NCBI GenBank assembly: GCA_027483765.1
Contig: JAIXTW010000003.1
Span: 186,001-250,000, forward strand
Source of the DNA: Streptomycetaceae bacterium
GTDB lineage: Bacteria > Actinomycetota > Actinomycetes > Nanopelagicales > Nanopelagicaceae
Direction of reading: 5' to 3'
Length of the DNA stretch: 64,000 nt
The translations under genes were made by a program, and so were the position numbers. The notes below the pieces were generated by a model. It saw nothing but the letters and a program-made list of their open reading frames with translations. It did not search any database and was not told where the DNA came from. Below, in pieces: positions 1 to 10,730 of the stretch (position 1 is the first letter of the stretch; each line of letters starts with the position of its first letter).

Positions 1-529
1 GAGCCAGTTCCGAAAACTTCATCTCAGGAACAAGAATTCGGCAATCATCGACAGCAATTACCTTATGGCTACGTGATTGATAAAAACCTAGCGCCCCACT
101 TTTAGTTGAATTTGCAGAGCATCGAGTTCTCCATCCGAGCGGCCCACTAATTTCCTCGACCTCGATTGTGATATCCATCTTGGCAATTCTTGAAAATTGC
201 TCGGTGATGACCTGACTCTTCAGCTCTCGCTGGCGTGCCAAGGAAATATGCTGGAAGTCGCATCCACCACAACCTTGCCTGTGCGCATAACGACACGGCG
301 CAGTTACTCGATCAGGTGAAGCGGCGATGACCTCAACTACATCCGCTCGATTAAAGGATGCCCCGACGCTAGTAATCTCAATCTCGACGCTTTCGCCAGG
401 AATTGCGTGCCGCACAAAGATGACAGCGCCCTCGTGGCGTGCGATGAAATGGCCGCCATGGGCTACTTTTTCAATGTCAACCCGCACTCGTGCGCCCACC
501 GTGAGACTAGAACTCTTCGGTGATGTCAT
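1..529 (-). CDS. TRAM-domain class I SAM-dependent RNA (uracil-5-) methyltransferase, RumA/TrmA-like, N-terminal part (continues off the left edge)
   Basis: Manual reverse translation from ATG at 529: MTSPKSSSLTVGARVRVDIEKVAHGGHFIARHEGAVIFVRHAIPGE... (TRAM) followed by CRYAHRQGCGGCDFQH (Fe-S Cys motif). Open to the window edge. Confidence 0.85.
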   Translation of the reverse strand, partial: MTSPKSSSLTVGARVRVDIEKVAHGGHFIARHEGAVIFVRHAIPGESVEIEITSVGASFNRADVVEVIAASPDRVTAPCRYAHRQGCGGCDFQHISLARQRELKSQVITEQFSRIAKMDITIEVEEISGPLGWRTRCSANSTKSGALGFYQSRSHKVIAVDDCRILVPEMKFSELA

Positions 530-581
530 AGCCCTAAGCCTAGTCGAGATATTTTTGGCGAGAGAGTAGTAAGTTACTCCC

Positions 582-1241
582 GTGCACGTAGTCATTATGG
601 GTTGCGGTCGAGTCGGCTCTTCGTTGGCGACCGCCCTTGAAGCAGCTGGACACTCAGTTGCAATCATCGATCAATCTAAAGAAGCATTCCGTCGCCTGGG
701 CGCAGATTTTAAAGGTCGCACGATTGTCGGGGTTGGCTTCGATCGCGATACCTTGCTTGAGGCAGGTATCGATGGTGCTGATGCATTTGCCGCCGTAAGT
801 AACGGCGATAATTCAAATATTTTAGCTGCGCGTGTAGCCCGTGAGAATTACGGCGTTACCAATGTTGTCGCTCGAATCTATGATCCTGGCCGCGCAGAAA
901 TTTATCAGCGCCTAGGTATTCCAACTGTGGCAACTGTTATTTGGGCGAGTGACCAAATTCTGCGTCGAATTCTTCCGGGTGGAGCTCGTTCTGAATGGCG
1001 CGATGCAACCGGAACCGTTCAACTACTTGAAGTTCACCCACATATCGATTGGTATGGCCGACCAATCTCTGAACTTGAAAATGCCACCGAATCGCGCGTC
1101 GCTTTTCTCACACGATTAGGTGAAGCGCTAATTCCTGATAGCCACACAGTGCTGCAAGATGGAGATTTAGTGCATATGACTATCCTCGAAGCTCAGTTAG
1201 CAATCGCAGAGTTAGTCCTATCGAAAGGTCCAGGTGCCTAG
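582..1241 (+). CDS. trkA: TrkA-family K+ uptake regulatory protein (RCK N + C domains)
   Basis: MHVVIMGCGRVGSSLATALEAAGHSVAIID Rossmann motif; GTG start with TAAGTT 6 nt upstream. Confidence 0.9.
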   Translation: MHVVIMGCGRVGSSLATALEAAGHSVAIIDQSKEAFRRLGADFKGRTIVGVGFDRDTLLEAGIDGADAFAAVSNGDNSNILAARVARENYGVTNVVARIYDPGRAEIYQRLGIPTVATVIWASDQILRRILPGGARSEWRDATGTVQLLEVHPHIDWYGRPISELENATESRVAFLTRLGEALIPDSHTVLQDGDLVHMTILEAQLAIAELVLSKGPGA

Positions 1242-1244
1242 CAA

Positions 1245-1907
1245 ATGAGAATCGCCATTGCTGGTGCGGGAAATGTTGGGCGAGCGATTGCTCGGGAACT
1301 TTTAGATAACGGCCATCAGGTTTTACTGATCGACCGTGATCCAAAAGCGCTCAAGATTGCTTCCGTTCCTGATGCTGAATGGCTGATGGCAGATGCTTGC
1401 GAAATCGCTTCACTAGACAATGCTCAACTTAATAATTGTCAGGTTTTAGTTGCGGCCACAGGTGATGACAAGGTAAACCTAGTTGCATCACTTTTGGGAA
1501 AGACCGAATACGGAGTGCCTCGCGTCGTAGCGCGCATTAACCACCCGAAGAACGAATGGCTATTTGATCAATCTTGGGGCGTTGACGTTGCGGTATCCAC
1601 TCCTCGAATTATCACCGCACTTGTGGAAGAGGCTGTGAGCGTCGGAGATGTCGTACGACTCTTCTCATTTAGAAAAGGTCAGGCAAACCTGGTAGAAATC
1701 ACGCTTCCAGATACTTCTATCTGCATTGGAAAAACTGTAGAAGAAGTTGAACTTCCGGAAGATGCGTCATTGGCCGCCATTGTCAGAGACGGACGTGTGA
1801 TTGCACCGCGGCCGAGTGATCTCTTTATCGCTGGAGATGAACTACTTTTCGTTGCCTCAGCCGAAGCTGAAGACAAAATCAGAGATTGCTTTATCGCCCG
1901 TTCTTAA
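1245..1907 (+). CDS. Second TrkA-family K+ uptake regulatory protein
   Basis: MRIAIAGAGNVGRAIARELLDNGHQVLLIDRD; adjacent paralogue of the preceding gene. Confidence 0.9.
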   Translation: MRIAIAGAGNVGRAIARELLDNGHQVLLIDRDPKALKIASVPDAEWLMADACEIASLDNAQLNNCQVLVAATGDDKVNLVASLLGKTEYGVPRVVARINHPKNEWLFDQSWGVDVAVSTPRIITALVEEAVSVGDVVRLFSFRKGQANLVEITLPDTSICIGKTVEEVELPEDASLAAIVRDGRVIAPRPSDLFIAGDELLFVASAEAEDKIRDCFIARS

Positions 1908-2530
1908 GCTTTCACAGTAGGCACCCGGCGAATAATCAGCCAGGATGCATAAGCGGTAGCAATAAAGAGCGGGTATCCCATCGCAAGGTTTACCGTGCCA
2001 AGTAGATTGAGATTTCCACTTCTATATATCGGATATTGCACAGCGATGCGGGTAAAGAACATCGCGACCCAGAGCCAACTCGCCTGAATGTAGGCGCGCT
2101 TACGCTCCGGATGATGTCGCCATAGCAAGTTCTCGCCCAGTATTGGTCCGAGCATTAAACCTAGGACAGGCCATCCGGCAAGATTTGCGATGAGATAAAC
2201 ACTTCCGTAGCCGAGATTGGTGAGCAGCTTTGGAATGTAGAGATCGCTGGGATTTCCAGTTCTATTGGCAAACCAAGCACAAATCAGGACACCGATAAAG
2301 CCGCTGAGTGCATGCTGCACCGTGTCGCGCTTGGCCAAGCGGATGATTGTGAGAAGCGCAGATGTTGCAATCGCTGCAAATAGGGCGCTCTGTAAATCTT
2401 TACGTACATTAAAAATAATGAGGAAGATGACCGATGGGATGCCGGAATCAATCAGACCTTTCTTTCCTCCAAAGGCGCCGATAACTTTATCTCTATCATC
2501 ATTGGGCGTTAATTCTCTTTCGTTACTCAT
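1904..2530 (-). CDS. DUF3159 family membrane protein
   Basis: GGKKGLIDSGIPSVIFLIIFNV...; several TM segments; next to dut as in other Actinobacteria. Confidence 0.8.
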   Translation of the reverse strand: MSNERELTPNDDRDKVIGAFGGKKGLIDSGIPSVIFLIIFNVRKDLQSALFAAIATSALLTIIRLAKRDTVQHALSGFIGVLICAWFANRTGNPSDLYIPKLLTNLGYGSVYLIANLAGWPVLGLMLGPILGENLLWRHHPERKRAYIQASWLWVAMFFTRIAVQYPIYRSGNLNLLGTVNLAMGYPLFIATAYASWLIIRRVPTVKA

Positions 2531-2970
2531 GCACGCCCCGTTGAACCAAAACCATTGTCGCCGCGTCCAGAACCGGGCAATTGGTCTACTTCGATAAATT
2601 GTGCACGTTCGACTTTCTGGAAGACCAACTGCGCAATTCGATCACCGCGCTTGAAACTCACACTCTCTGTTGGATCGTGATTAATCATGATGCACTGCAA
2701 CTCTCCACGAAATCCTGCGTCGACAGTTCCTGGTGCATTTACCATCGTAACGCCATGTTTAATTGCAAGTCCTGAACGCGGATGAACGAGTGCAACATAA
2801 CCATCAGGAAGTGCGATAGAAATACCAGTTGGGACCAGAGCTCGCTCTCCCGGGGCGATAGTGATATCTATCCGAGAGACGATATCGGCGCCAGCATCTC
2901 CACCTTTGGAATATGCCGGAAGCGGTAAGTCAGGATCTAGCCGTTTAATAAGTACTTGAAAATTACTCAT
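2527..2970 (-). CDS. dut: dUTP diphosphatase
   Basis: KGGDAGADIVS, PRSGLAIKHGVTMVNAPGTVDAGFRGE, RIAQLV, GRGDNGFGSTG dUTPase motifs. Confidence 0.97.
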   Translation of the reverse strand: MSNFQVLIKRLDPDLPLPAYSKGGDAGADIVSRIDITIAPGERALVPTGISIALPDGYVALVHPRSGLAIKHGVTMVNAPGTVDAGFRGELQCIMINHDPTESVSFKRGDRIAQLVFQKVERAQFIEVDQLPGSGRGDNGFGSTGRA

Positions 2971-3551
2971 GGATTGATATCAAACTCAGGATCGACAAAT
3001 GAGAAAAGGTGAGGATTCTTACGTAACGCTTCCAAGTACTCCGCTGGAGCATTTTCCAGGAAGTGTTTCATGGGGACGATGACAAAAAGGGCGGCGGCGC
3101 GTACTGCGATTTCTCCATCGCTGCCGCCAATTCGACCCACTGCCTCTGAATATACTTTTCGATTTACTTGTCCCGTGATTTGAGCAGAAATGTGCAAGAC
3201 GGTTCCGATTGGTACCGGTTTGATGAAGTCGGTTTCTAATCGAGCGGTAACTGCAGGGGCGCGAAGAAGCCACATCAATTTTCCGAGCGCTTCGTCAAAT
3301 GCAAGTGATAAGAGTCCGCCATGAGCAAGGCCGGGGGCTCCTTGATGATTTTCGGTCACGGTAAATTCGGCGGTGATATCGGCACCTTGTCCTACATGAG
3401 CCACCAGATGTAGTCCGGTTGGATGTAATTCACCACACCCAAAACAATGCGCAAAGTGCGACGGTATCTGGGCACCGGTTGCTGGTGAGAGTGGATGACG
3501 TTCTGGAATTACCGAGCCCTCTGGTGGCATAGTTGATGCAACGCGACTCAT
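2967..3551 (-). CDS. PaaI-type hotdog thioesterase
   Basis: HCFGCGELHPTGLHL...GAPGLAHGGLLSLAFDEALG hotdog motif. Confidence 0.85.
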   Translation of the reverse strand: MSRVASTMPPEGSVIPERHPLSPATGAQIPSHFAHCFGCGELHPTGLHLVAHVGQGADITAEFTVTENHQGAPGLAHGGLLSLAFDEALGKLMWLLRAPAVTARLETDFIKPVPIGTVLHISAQITGQVNRKVYSEAVGRIGGSDGEIAVRAAALFVIVPMKHFLENAPAEYLEALRKNPHLFSFVDPEFDINP

Positions 3552-3593
3552 GACACAAGGTTACTTGATGAAGGAAGAGATAGCCTAGGCCTC

Positions 3594-4025
3594 GTGCTCT
3601 TTCGAGAAGTGATACGCCCCCCACTGTGGCTCTTAGCCTTTATCTACTTCATGTTTCTATCTTTAGTCATCGCATTCTGGGCCGCTTTGGGCAATTTCAG
3701 CGCGCTGCTGGCTTTCATAATCCTGACCATCGCCCTTGGCTTTATTGCCGTATCAGCAAAGGGTGAAGTAAGAGTTATTGATGATGAGTTAAAGATTGGG
3801 AAAGCTCACATCGCCGTTAAGTACATTAAAGATGTGCAGATTCTGGATAAAAATCAGATGAGACTCTTGCGTACACGTGACGCCGATCCAGCTGCCTACT
3901 TAGCGATTAAATTTTGGGTTGCAACCGGAGTGAAAATCACGCTTCATGATGAACGCGATCCCACTCCTTACTGGCTTGTTAGTTGCAGAAAAAGTAAGGA
4001 ACTTAAGAACACTCTTTGCAGATAG
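3594..4025 (+). CDS. DUF3093 family membrane protein
   Basis: Two N-terminal TM helices then PH-like region; position between dut and DUF4193 as in Actinobacteria. Confidence 0.7.
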   Translation: MLFREVIRPPLWLLAFIYFMFLSLVIAFWAALGNFSALLAFIILTIALGFIAVSAKGEVRVIDDELKIGKAHIAVKYIKDVQILDKNQMRLLRTRDADPAAYLAIKFWVATGVKITLHDERDPTPYWLVSCRKSKELKNTLCR

Positions 4026-4299
4026 CTTTTGCGCCTTCGCCTTTAGCTAATTGGGTGATGTGGTGAATGAGGAAACATCTCGAACATGTGAATTCGTCGA
4101 CTTGTACAGGTACAACGCGTACCGCAAGTTTTTCACCAGAAAGGTCAGCTCCTGGAAGTTCAAGATTCTCGGCCGCTTCTGCTTCATCAACATCAATCTG
4201 TCCTGATTGTGCATCAACTCGCTTTGCTTTGAGTTCTTCTAACGATTCCTCGTGAAGCTCCTCGTCGGTTTTTCTGGGTGTGTCGTAATCTGTTGCCAC
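4003..4299 (-). CDS. DUF4193 family zinc-ribbon protein
   Basis: (V)ATDYDTPRKTDEELHEESLEELKAKR ... CSRCFLIHH...CKECS. GTG at 4299 with upstream GAGGTGA preferred over the track start at 4308. Confidence 0.85.
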   Translation of the reverse strand: MATDYDTPRKTDEELHEESLEELKAKRVDAQSGQIDVDEAEAAENLELPGADLSGEKLAVRVVPVQVDEFTCSRCFLIHHITQLAKGEGAKAICKECS

Positions 4300-4409
4300 T
4301 GATCTCACCTCGCTTCCATTACTTATGAACGGACGAATACGCCCGTTACCTGCGCGAATAGTCGCGCATTACCTGCTTTCTAGTGGCTACAACCAGCGGC
4401 GTGTCGCAT

Positions 4410-5894
4410 TTATTCCTGGTGAGGCTGATTATTTTCCTGGACTTTCGTAATAGCTATGGCCAGACCACCGTCGACGTAGGCATGAATCGATGTTCCCTCG
4501 GCTAGGTGCTCCTCGCTCAAAATCTCGCCCTGTTCGTGAATCGCAGAAACCAGGTCGCCTCGGTTATATGGAATCACCGCTCTAATCTCCACACTGGGAT
4601 GAGGGAGAGATTTTTCTATCGCATGAACAAGCCCTTCCATCCCGAATCCGGAACGAACAGAGAACGCATAACTGTTGGGTTCCTTGCGCAAAATCTCAAG
4701 CACCACAGCGGGATCTGCAATATCGACTTTATTAATCGCAATGATCTCAGGGATATCTCCCCCACCAATTTCGGTAATCACCTCGCGCACGGCACGAATC
4801 TGCTCGAAGGGATCAGTGTGCGAACCATCTACTACATGCACAATGAGATCAGATCCTGATACTTCTTCCAGAGTAGATTTAAATGCATCAATCAGCTGGT
4901 GGGGTAAGTGACGCACAAATCCGACGGTATCCGAAAGTGTGTACACCCGACCTTCGCTGGTTTCACATTTACGTACTGTTGGATCCAGTGTTGCAAAGAG
5001 CGCATTTTCAACTAAGACTCCCGCTCCGGTTAACTCATTAAGAAGTGAGGATTTTCCGGCATTTGTGTAACCTGCAATTGCCACTGAAGGAATATTGTTT
5101 CGCTTGCGTTCTTGCCGCTTGGTATCTCGTGAAGTTTTCATTTCAGCGATTTCTCGACGTAGCTTCGCCATTTTGTCGCGAATGCGGCGGCGGTCTGTTT
5201 CAATCTTTGTTTCACCGGGACCACGTCCACCAATACCCGCGCCGCCCGCTGCCCGACCGCCTACTTGTCTAGAGAGTGAATCTCCCCAACCGCGAAGGCG
5301 TGGAAGTAGATAGGCAATCTGCGCTAACTCAACCTGTGCCTTACCTTCTTTACTCTTTGCATGCTGGGCGAAAATATCGAGAATGAGAGCAACGCGATCT
5401 ACAACTTTCACCTTTAACTTCTCTTCTAGGGTGCGAAGCTGCGATGGCGAAAGTTCTCCGTCGCAAACGACGGTATCTGCTCCAGTTGCGATAACTATCT
5501 GACGTAATTCAATGAGCTTTCCAGAACCGATATATGTGGAAGGGTCAGGTTTATCACGGCGTTGAATCAGGCCTTCCATCACTTCAGATCCTGCAGTTTC
5601 GGCGAGTGCCTTTAGCTCTGCTAAGGAATTATCAGCCATCTCGGCAGTTCCTTCTGTCCACACTCCAACCAGCACAACTCGTTCTAGTTGGAGCTGGCGA
5701 TATTCAGCTTCAGAGATATCTTGCAGTTCAGTAGAAAAACTCTTTACTCGCCGAAGTGCATTTCGATCAGATAGTTCTTGTTGATCATTCTCTTCATACT
5801 CAGCCTCACCAGAGTCAAAATCAGCCGCTGCGCGCGCGCTCTCACGCAGTAGGTCTTCAAAAAGTTTGTCGTAACCGTCTTCTGGCGTGGTCAT
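4410..5894 (-). CDS. hflX: GTPase HflX
   Basis: GGRGPGETKIETDRRRIRDK, AGYTNAGKSSLLN, DTVGFVRHLPHQLI. Confidence 0.97.
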   Translation of the reverse strand: MTTPEDGYDKLFEDLLRESARAAADFDSGEAEYEENDQQELSDRNALRRVKSFSTELQDISEAEYRQLQLERVVLVGVWTEGTAEMADNSLAELKALAETAGSEVMEGLIQRRDKPDPSTYIGSGKLIELRQIVIATGADTVVCDGELSPSQLRTLEEKLKVKVVDRVALILDIFAQHAKSKEGKAQVELAQIAYLLPRLRGWGDSLSRQVGGRAAGGAGIGGRGPGETKIETDRRRIRDKMAKLRREIAEMKTSRDTKRQERKRNNIPSVAIAGYTNAGKSSLLNELTGAGVLVENALFATLDPTVRKCETSEGRVYTLSDTVGFVRHLPHQLIDAFKSTLEEVSGSDLIVHVVDGSHTDPFEQIRAVREVITEIGGGDIPEIIAINKVDIADPAVVLEILRKEPNSYAFSVRSGFGMEGLVHAIEKSLPHPSVEIRAVIPYNRGDLVSAIHEQGEILSEEHLAEGTSIHAYVDGGLAIAITKVQENNQPHQE

Positions 5895-6700
5895 GAATTC
5901 AGATATGAAGCGATGTCGTGTTCGCCAATAAGTTCGGCTGGCCCAATTAGGGTGGCGTTGGAGTGATTATCGATATCGACTATCAACCGTCCTCCAGGAG
6001 GAGATATCGTCCAGCGCGAAGGCAGGTTCTGCTTTGATTTCATGGCGGCGGCTAGGGCAACAGCGCACGTTCCAGTTCCGCAAGAGCGAGTTTCACCACT
6101 GCCACGCTCGTGTACGCGCATCTGCGCTTCATTCGCAGCCGTGATTTCTACAAACTCAACATTGACGCCCTCAGGGTATGAGGATTTAGGTTGCACAGTG
6201 GGTGCAATTGCTAGTGAACCTACCTGCGAAAGGTCATCTACGAATACGACTGCATGCGGATTTCCGACGCTGATGTTATAGCCAGACCAGGTATGACCAT
6301 TATGTTCTACTGAAATTTCTTCCATCTCATCAGTCACTTGCCCCATATTGACTGAAATATCTCCATCGCGCGGAACTCGAAGATGTTTCATCCCAGCGCG
6401 AGTATCTATGGCGAATATTCCTTCTGGTTGATGGTTATGTGCCACTAGATATTTAGCCATCACTCGGATGCCATTGCCACACATTTCGGCAACCGAACCG
6501 TCGGCGTTACGATAATCCATAAACCATTGTTTTCCATTACGAAGGATACGGATAAATCCATCGGCACCAATTCCAGTTTCGCGATTGCAGATTGCAGCTA
6601 CTTCGAGCGGTGAGATCTCACGCTCGTTATCTGGATCAAAAAGAATGACAAAATCGTTCTCAGTTCCGTGGCCATATGTGGCAATTACTGGAGTTGTCAT
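5891..6700 (-). CDS. dapF: Diaminopimelate epimerase
   Basis: NADGSVAEMCGNGIRVMAKYL and RGSGETRSCGTGTCA active-site Cys motifs. Confidence 0.97.
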   Translation of the reverse strand: MTTPVIATYGHGTENDFVILFDPDNEREISPLEVAAICNRETGIGADGFIRILRNGKQWFMDYRNADGSVAEMCGNGIRVMAKYLVAHNHQPEGIFAIDTRAGMKHLRVPRDGDISVNMGQVTDEMEEISVEHNGHTWSGYNISVGNPHAVVFVDDLSQVGSLAIAPTVQPKSSYPEGVNVEFVEITAANEAQMRVHERGSGETRSCGTGTCAVALAAAMKSKQNLPSRWTISPPGGRLIVDIDNHSNATLIGPAELIGEHDIASYLNS

Positions 6701-6704
6701 AGCG

Positions 6705-7604
6705 CTATGAGTTTATCTTCTGCATGATGGTTTCAAGGCGTGGTTGATGGGGTGCAATCCACTGAATGCGTGCATCACGAGAGAACCAGGTTTCTTGGCG
6801 CCGCGCATACTGTCTGGTTGAGCGCTTAGTCTCTTCTTTTGCTTCTGCTTCAGTCATGCCACCAGAGCGCGCTGCGATAAGTGCTGAGTATCCCAACGCT
6901 CGCTGCGCCGTGGATCCTTCAAGAATTCCATCGGCAATGAGAGCATCGACCTCGGCAACGAATCCTAAACTCCACATTCGCTCTACTCGGGCATCGATGC
7001 GCTCACGCAGGAGTTCTCGATCCATGACAAGACCAAATTGCAGCGCATCCGGATATCTTGAACTATCTTCACGCGGAAGATTTGCAGTGAAGGGTTTACC
7101 GGTAATTTCAATTACTTCAAGCGCGCGAACAATTCGGCGAGTATTGGCTCGATCAATTGCCAGCGCCGCTGCTGGGTCCAACTCTTGCAATCGTTGAAAG
7201 AGTGCTTGTGCCCCAATCTCTGCTACCTCTGATTCAAGTCGTGCTCGCACCTCAGCGTTGGTATCCGGAAAGTTCAGGTCATCTAATATCGCCTTGATAT
7301 ATAGCCCCGTGCCGCCAACAATGACAACGTTCTTCTGTCGGGAATGAATCTCAGTGATACACGCGCGGGCGCGTTCTTGATACCAAGCAACAGTCGAATC
7401 TTCTCTGACGCTAAGAACATCGAGTAGATGATGAGGAATTGCGCGTCGTTCTGCAACGCTGAGCTTGGCAGTACCGATATCCATGCCAGTGTAAAGCTGC
7501 ATTGAGTCAGCGTTAATAATTTCAGCGTTTATCTCTTCTGCAATATCTATCGCAATATCACTCTTACCGGTTGCTGTAGCCCCGCATATGACAATTACCT
7601 TCAC
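6705..7604 (-). CDS. miaA: tRNA dimethylallyltransferase
   Basis: [37 protein letters not shown]. Confidence 0.97.
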   Translation of the reverse strand: MKVIVICGATATGKSDIAIDIAEEINAEIINADSMQLYTGMDIGTAKLSVAERRAIPHHLLDVLSVREDSTVAWYQERARACITEIHSRQKNVVIVGGTGLYIKAILDDLNFPDTNAEVRARLESEVAEIGAQALFQRLQELDPAAALAIDRANTRRIVRALEVIEITGKPFTANLPREDSSRYPDALQFGLVMDRELLRERIDARVERMWSLGFVAEVDALIADGILEGSTAQRALGYSALIAARSGGMTEAEAKEETKRSTRQYARRQETWFSRDARIQWIAPHQPRLETIMQKINS

Positions 7605-9016
7605 GAAGTCCGAACCTTAGGGATGCCAAGCGATGTTGATGCTGGTGCAGATTTTGCAGCATGCGCATCTCCCCCTCGAGTCCTTATGACCGATTTGGCT
7701 TTTCCAATCAGATAATGGGCTGATGCTTCAGTAATTTCTACATCGACGAAATCTCCAGGGCGAGCATCTGTATCGGCATCAAAGTGGACAAGTCTAAAGT
7801 CTTCAGATTTACCAGTCATGCGAGAGCGAGACTCATCTCTGCGCCCTTCGATCTCAGAGACCATGACACGATGAGTGGAGCCGACTGAACTCTCATTAAC
7901 AGCAAGAGAGATTTGCTGTTGGTGCTCATGTAAGCGGGTGTATCTCTCCCCTACAACATCTTCTGGTACTTGGTTTGGCATAACACCCGCTGGAGTTCCA
8001 GGCCGAATTGAGTATTTATATGTATAGGCCGCAGCGAAACGTGCCTGGGTAGTGATGTCGAGCGTTGCCTGGAAATCCGCTTCACTTTCGCCAGGAAAAC
8101 CAACAATGATGTCAGTTGTAATCATCGCTTGCGGAATAGCTGCACGCACTCGCTCGAGAATTCCCAGGTACTTATCGCTCCGATATGAGCGACGCATGGA
8201 TTGCAAGATTGCATCAGAACCAGATTGCAGCGGCATATGCAGATGTGGCATCACATTGTCTGTCTGCGCCATCGCTTCAATGACATCATCTGTGAAATCT
8301 CGTGGATGCGGAGACATAAAGCGAACTCGTTCAAGGCCATCAATCTTTCCGGCATCACGAAGAAGTTTGGCGAAGGCACCGCGATCCCCGAATTCGACAC
8401 CATATGCATTGACGTTCTGTCCGAGTAGCGTAATTTCGATGACGCCCTGATCTACCAGTGTCTGTATTTCTCGCAATACATCAGCTGCCGGGCGGTCTTT
8501 CTCTACCCCGCGCAATGTGGGAACGATGCAGAAGGTGCAGGTGTTATTGCAGCCCACTGAGATAGATACCCAAGAAGTGAAGGCCGAAAACCTACGCGCT
8601 GGCAGCGTTGATGGAAAATGCTCTAAGGATTCGAGGATCTCAATCTGTGCCTCTTCCTCAATGCGGGCGCGCTCGAGTAGAACTGGAAGCGAGCCAACAT
8701 TGTGCGTACCAAATACAACATCAACATAAGGTGCTTTTTTAAGGATGATCGATTGATCCTTCTGGGCCAAGCAGCCTCCCACAGCTATCTGCATAGCGGG
8801 GTTCTTCTTTTTAATCGGGGCTAGAAAACTCAAATTTCCATACAGTTTATTATCTGCGTTTTCGCGCACTGCGCATGTATTAAAAACAACGATATCGGCT
8901 TGTTCTCCCTGCGTTACAGGTAGATACCCTGCCTCATCAAGTAGGCCTGCGATACGTTCAGAATCGTGCACATTCATCTGACACCCGTAGGTTTCAACCA
9001 GATATGTGCGCGTCAT
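7601..9016 (-). CDS. miaB: tRNA-2-methylthio-N6-dimethylallyladenosine synthase
   Basis: [26 protein letters not shown] radical SAM motif. Confidence 0.97.
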   Translation of the reverse strand: MTRTYLVETYGCQMNVHDSERIAGLLDEAGYLPVTQGEQADIVVFNTCAVRENADNKLYGNLSFLAPIKKKNPAMQIAVGGCLAQKDQSIILKKAPYVDVVFGTHNVGSLPVLLERARIEEEAQIEILESLEHFPSTLPARRFSAFTSWVSISVGCNNTCTFCIVPTLRGVEKDRPAADVLREIQTLVDQGVIEITLLGQNVNAYGVEFGDRGAFAKLLRDAGKIDGLERVRFMSPHPRDFTDDVIEAMAQTDNVMPHLHMPLQSGSDAILQSMRRSYRSDKYLGILERVRAAIPQAMITTDIIVGFPGESEADFQATLDITTQARFAAAYTYKYSIRPGTPAGVMPNQVPEDVVGERYTRLHEHQQQISLAVNESSVGSTHRVMVSEIEGRRDESRSRMTGKSEDFRLVHFDADTDARPGDFVDVEITEASAHYLIGKAKSVIRTRGGDAHAAKSAPASTSLGIPKVRTS

Positions 9017-9037
9017 GGCACGTATCTTATTTCAGAG

Positions 9038-10006
9038 TCAGTTAGTGATGCGAATTGGTGCAATCCCGCGCGCAATTTGACGCTCGAAGTGCACTTCACG
9101 CTTATCGTTAAAGATTGCTGCGGTTTTATATGTCGCATCCATGAAGGCTTGCAGCTCTTCCCGGGCCTTGAGTCCATCTCCTGTTAGGTCAGTTCTCTCA
9201 AAGACATTCCATGCACGTAAGACTGGAGCAACTACATCATCAAGATGTTGCTGCAAGTCATAGATCCCGGCCAGCGCAATCTGTACCGCTTTTCTTCCAA
9301 AGCCTGGCATATTGGCACCAGGCATATCAAAGTTGGTCACGACATCGGTGATCGCACGCATTGCTGCATTTGGTTCCATATCTAGGGCTGCCGCGAGCGT
9401 GTTGCGATAAAAGAGCATATGTAGATTCTCATCGAGAGCAACGCGTTGCATCATGCCTTCTGCGATTGGGTCATCGGAAAGTTTTCCGGTATTACGGTGA
9501 GAAATTCGGGTAGCAAGTTCCTGAAAGGAGACATATGCAATCGTGTGCAACATGTCGTTTTCATAAGGAGTTTGATAACCCAATGACATGTGAGCCATGC
9601 GAAGATCTTCAAGTTCATAAGGATCTACACCACGGGTGGCCATCAAGTAATCACGAATAACAATCGCGTGGCGAGCTTCTTCAGCGGTCCAGCGTTCAAT
9701 CCAATTTCCCCATGCGCCATCGCGACCCATGGAAATCGAAATTTCAGTGTGATAACTCGGAAGATTATCTTCAGTCAACAGATTGAGAACGAGTGAATCT
9801 TGAGCTACCGGAGAAAGTCGAGAGTCTTTTGCTTCCCAAGCATCGCCATTGAGTGGACCGGCATAGTCCCGGCCTTCAGACCATGGGACATACTCGTGTG
9901 GATACCAGTTCTTCTGGACCGAGATATGTCGTTCGAGTTCAACAGCAACTACCGGCTCGAGATCACGAATTAAGCGAGACTGGATTTTTGCTGACTCTTC
10001 ACTCAT
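9038..10006 (-). CDS. Acyl-ACP (stearoyl-ACP-type) diiron desaturase
   Basis: Diiron ligand motifs EEARH and DENLH; start at ATG 10006 preferred (TACTGT box 6 nt upstream); track ORF begins at 10033. Confidence 0.88.
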   Translation of the reverse strand: MSEESAKIQSRLIRDLEPVVAVELERHISVQKNWYPHEYVPWSEGRDYAGPLNGDAWEAKDSRLSPVAQDSLVLNLLTEDNLPSYHTEISISMGRDGAWGNWIERWTAEEARHAIVIRDYLMATRGVDPYELEDLRMAHMSLGYQTPYENDMLHTIAYVSFQELATRISHRNTGKLSDDPIAEGMMQRVALDENLHMLFYRNTLAAALDMEPNAAMRAITDVVTNFDMPGANMPGFGRKAVQIALAGIYDLQQHLDDVVAPVLRAWNVFERTDLTGDGLKAREELQAFMDATYKTAAIFNDKREVHFERQIARGIAPIRITN

Positions 10007-10043
10007 GGGATAACAGTAAGGCAGAAGTAGCACTACTCACGAG

Positions 10044-10730
10044 TTAAAGATTATCTTTTGCGCGCTTTTCTGCCTGTTGGCTTCGCCACTTTGCTATCTC
10101 CGCATGATTTCCGCTGAGCAATATCTCGGGTACCGAGATTCCACGCCATTCTTGCGGCTTGGTGAAGTTTGGATATTCAAGATAACCCTCAGAGTTATGT
10201 GATTCTTCCGATAACGATTCTGGGTTACCAAGCACGCCAGGAATGAGTCGAGTAATAGCCTCGATCATCACCATCGACGCAACTTCTCCCCCGCCTAGAA
10301 CATAATCTCCGATAGACACTTCATGAACTCTGATATTGCGATTCACAAATTCTTGCGTTGAATAATATTGGCGGACTCGATCATCAATACCTTCATAGCG
10401 TCCGCAGGCGAAAATCAGGTGCTCTGATGTTGAAAATTGCTGGGCCATCTCTTGATTAAATCGGCGCCCGGCCGGAGTCAGAATGATGAGATCTGTATTC
10501 TCAATCATTAGTGGATCAAGGGTCTTGCCCCAGATTTCTGGCAACATCACCATGCCAGCGCCGCCACCATAAGGAGTGTCATCTACGGTGTTGTGGTTAT
10601 CGGTGCTTTGAGCACGCAGGTCATGAACCTCTATTTCAAGAAGTCCTGCACTCTGTGCCTTGCCCAATAAAGATAATTTAAGTGGCGATAGATATTCAGG
10701 GAATATCGATATGACATCAATCTTCATCAA
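10044..10730 (-). CDS. trmD: tRNA (guanine-N1-)-methyltransferase
   Basis: [39 protein letters not shown]. Confidence 0.97.
   Translation of the reverse strand: MMKIDVISIFPEYLSPLKLSLLGKAQSAGLLEIEVHDLRAQSTDNHNTVDDTPYGGGAGMVMLPEIWGKTLDPLMIENTDLIILTPAGRRFNQEMAQQFSTSEHLIFACGRYEGIDDRVRQYYSTQEFVNRNIRVHEVSIGDYVLGGGEVASMVMIEAITRLIPGVLGNPESLSEESHNSEGYLEYPNFTKPQEWRGISVPEILLSGNHAEIAKWRSQQAEKRAKDNL

Noticed and set aside
2265-2775. Plus-strand ORFs opposite DUF3159/dut
   Set aside because: Antisense to well-supported genes and lacking recognisable motifs.
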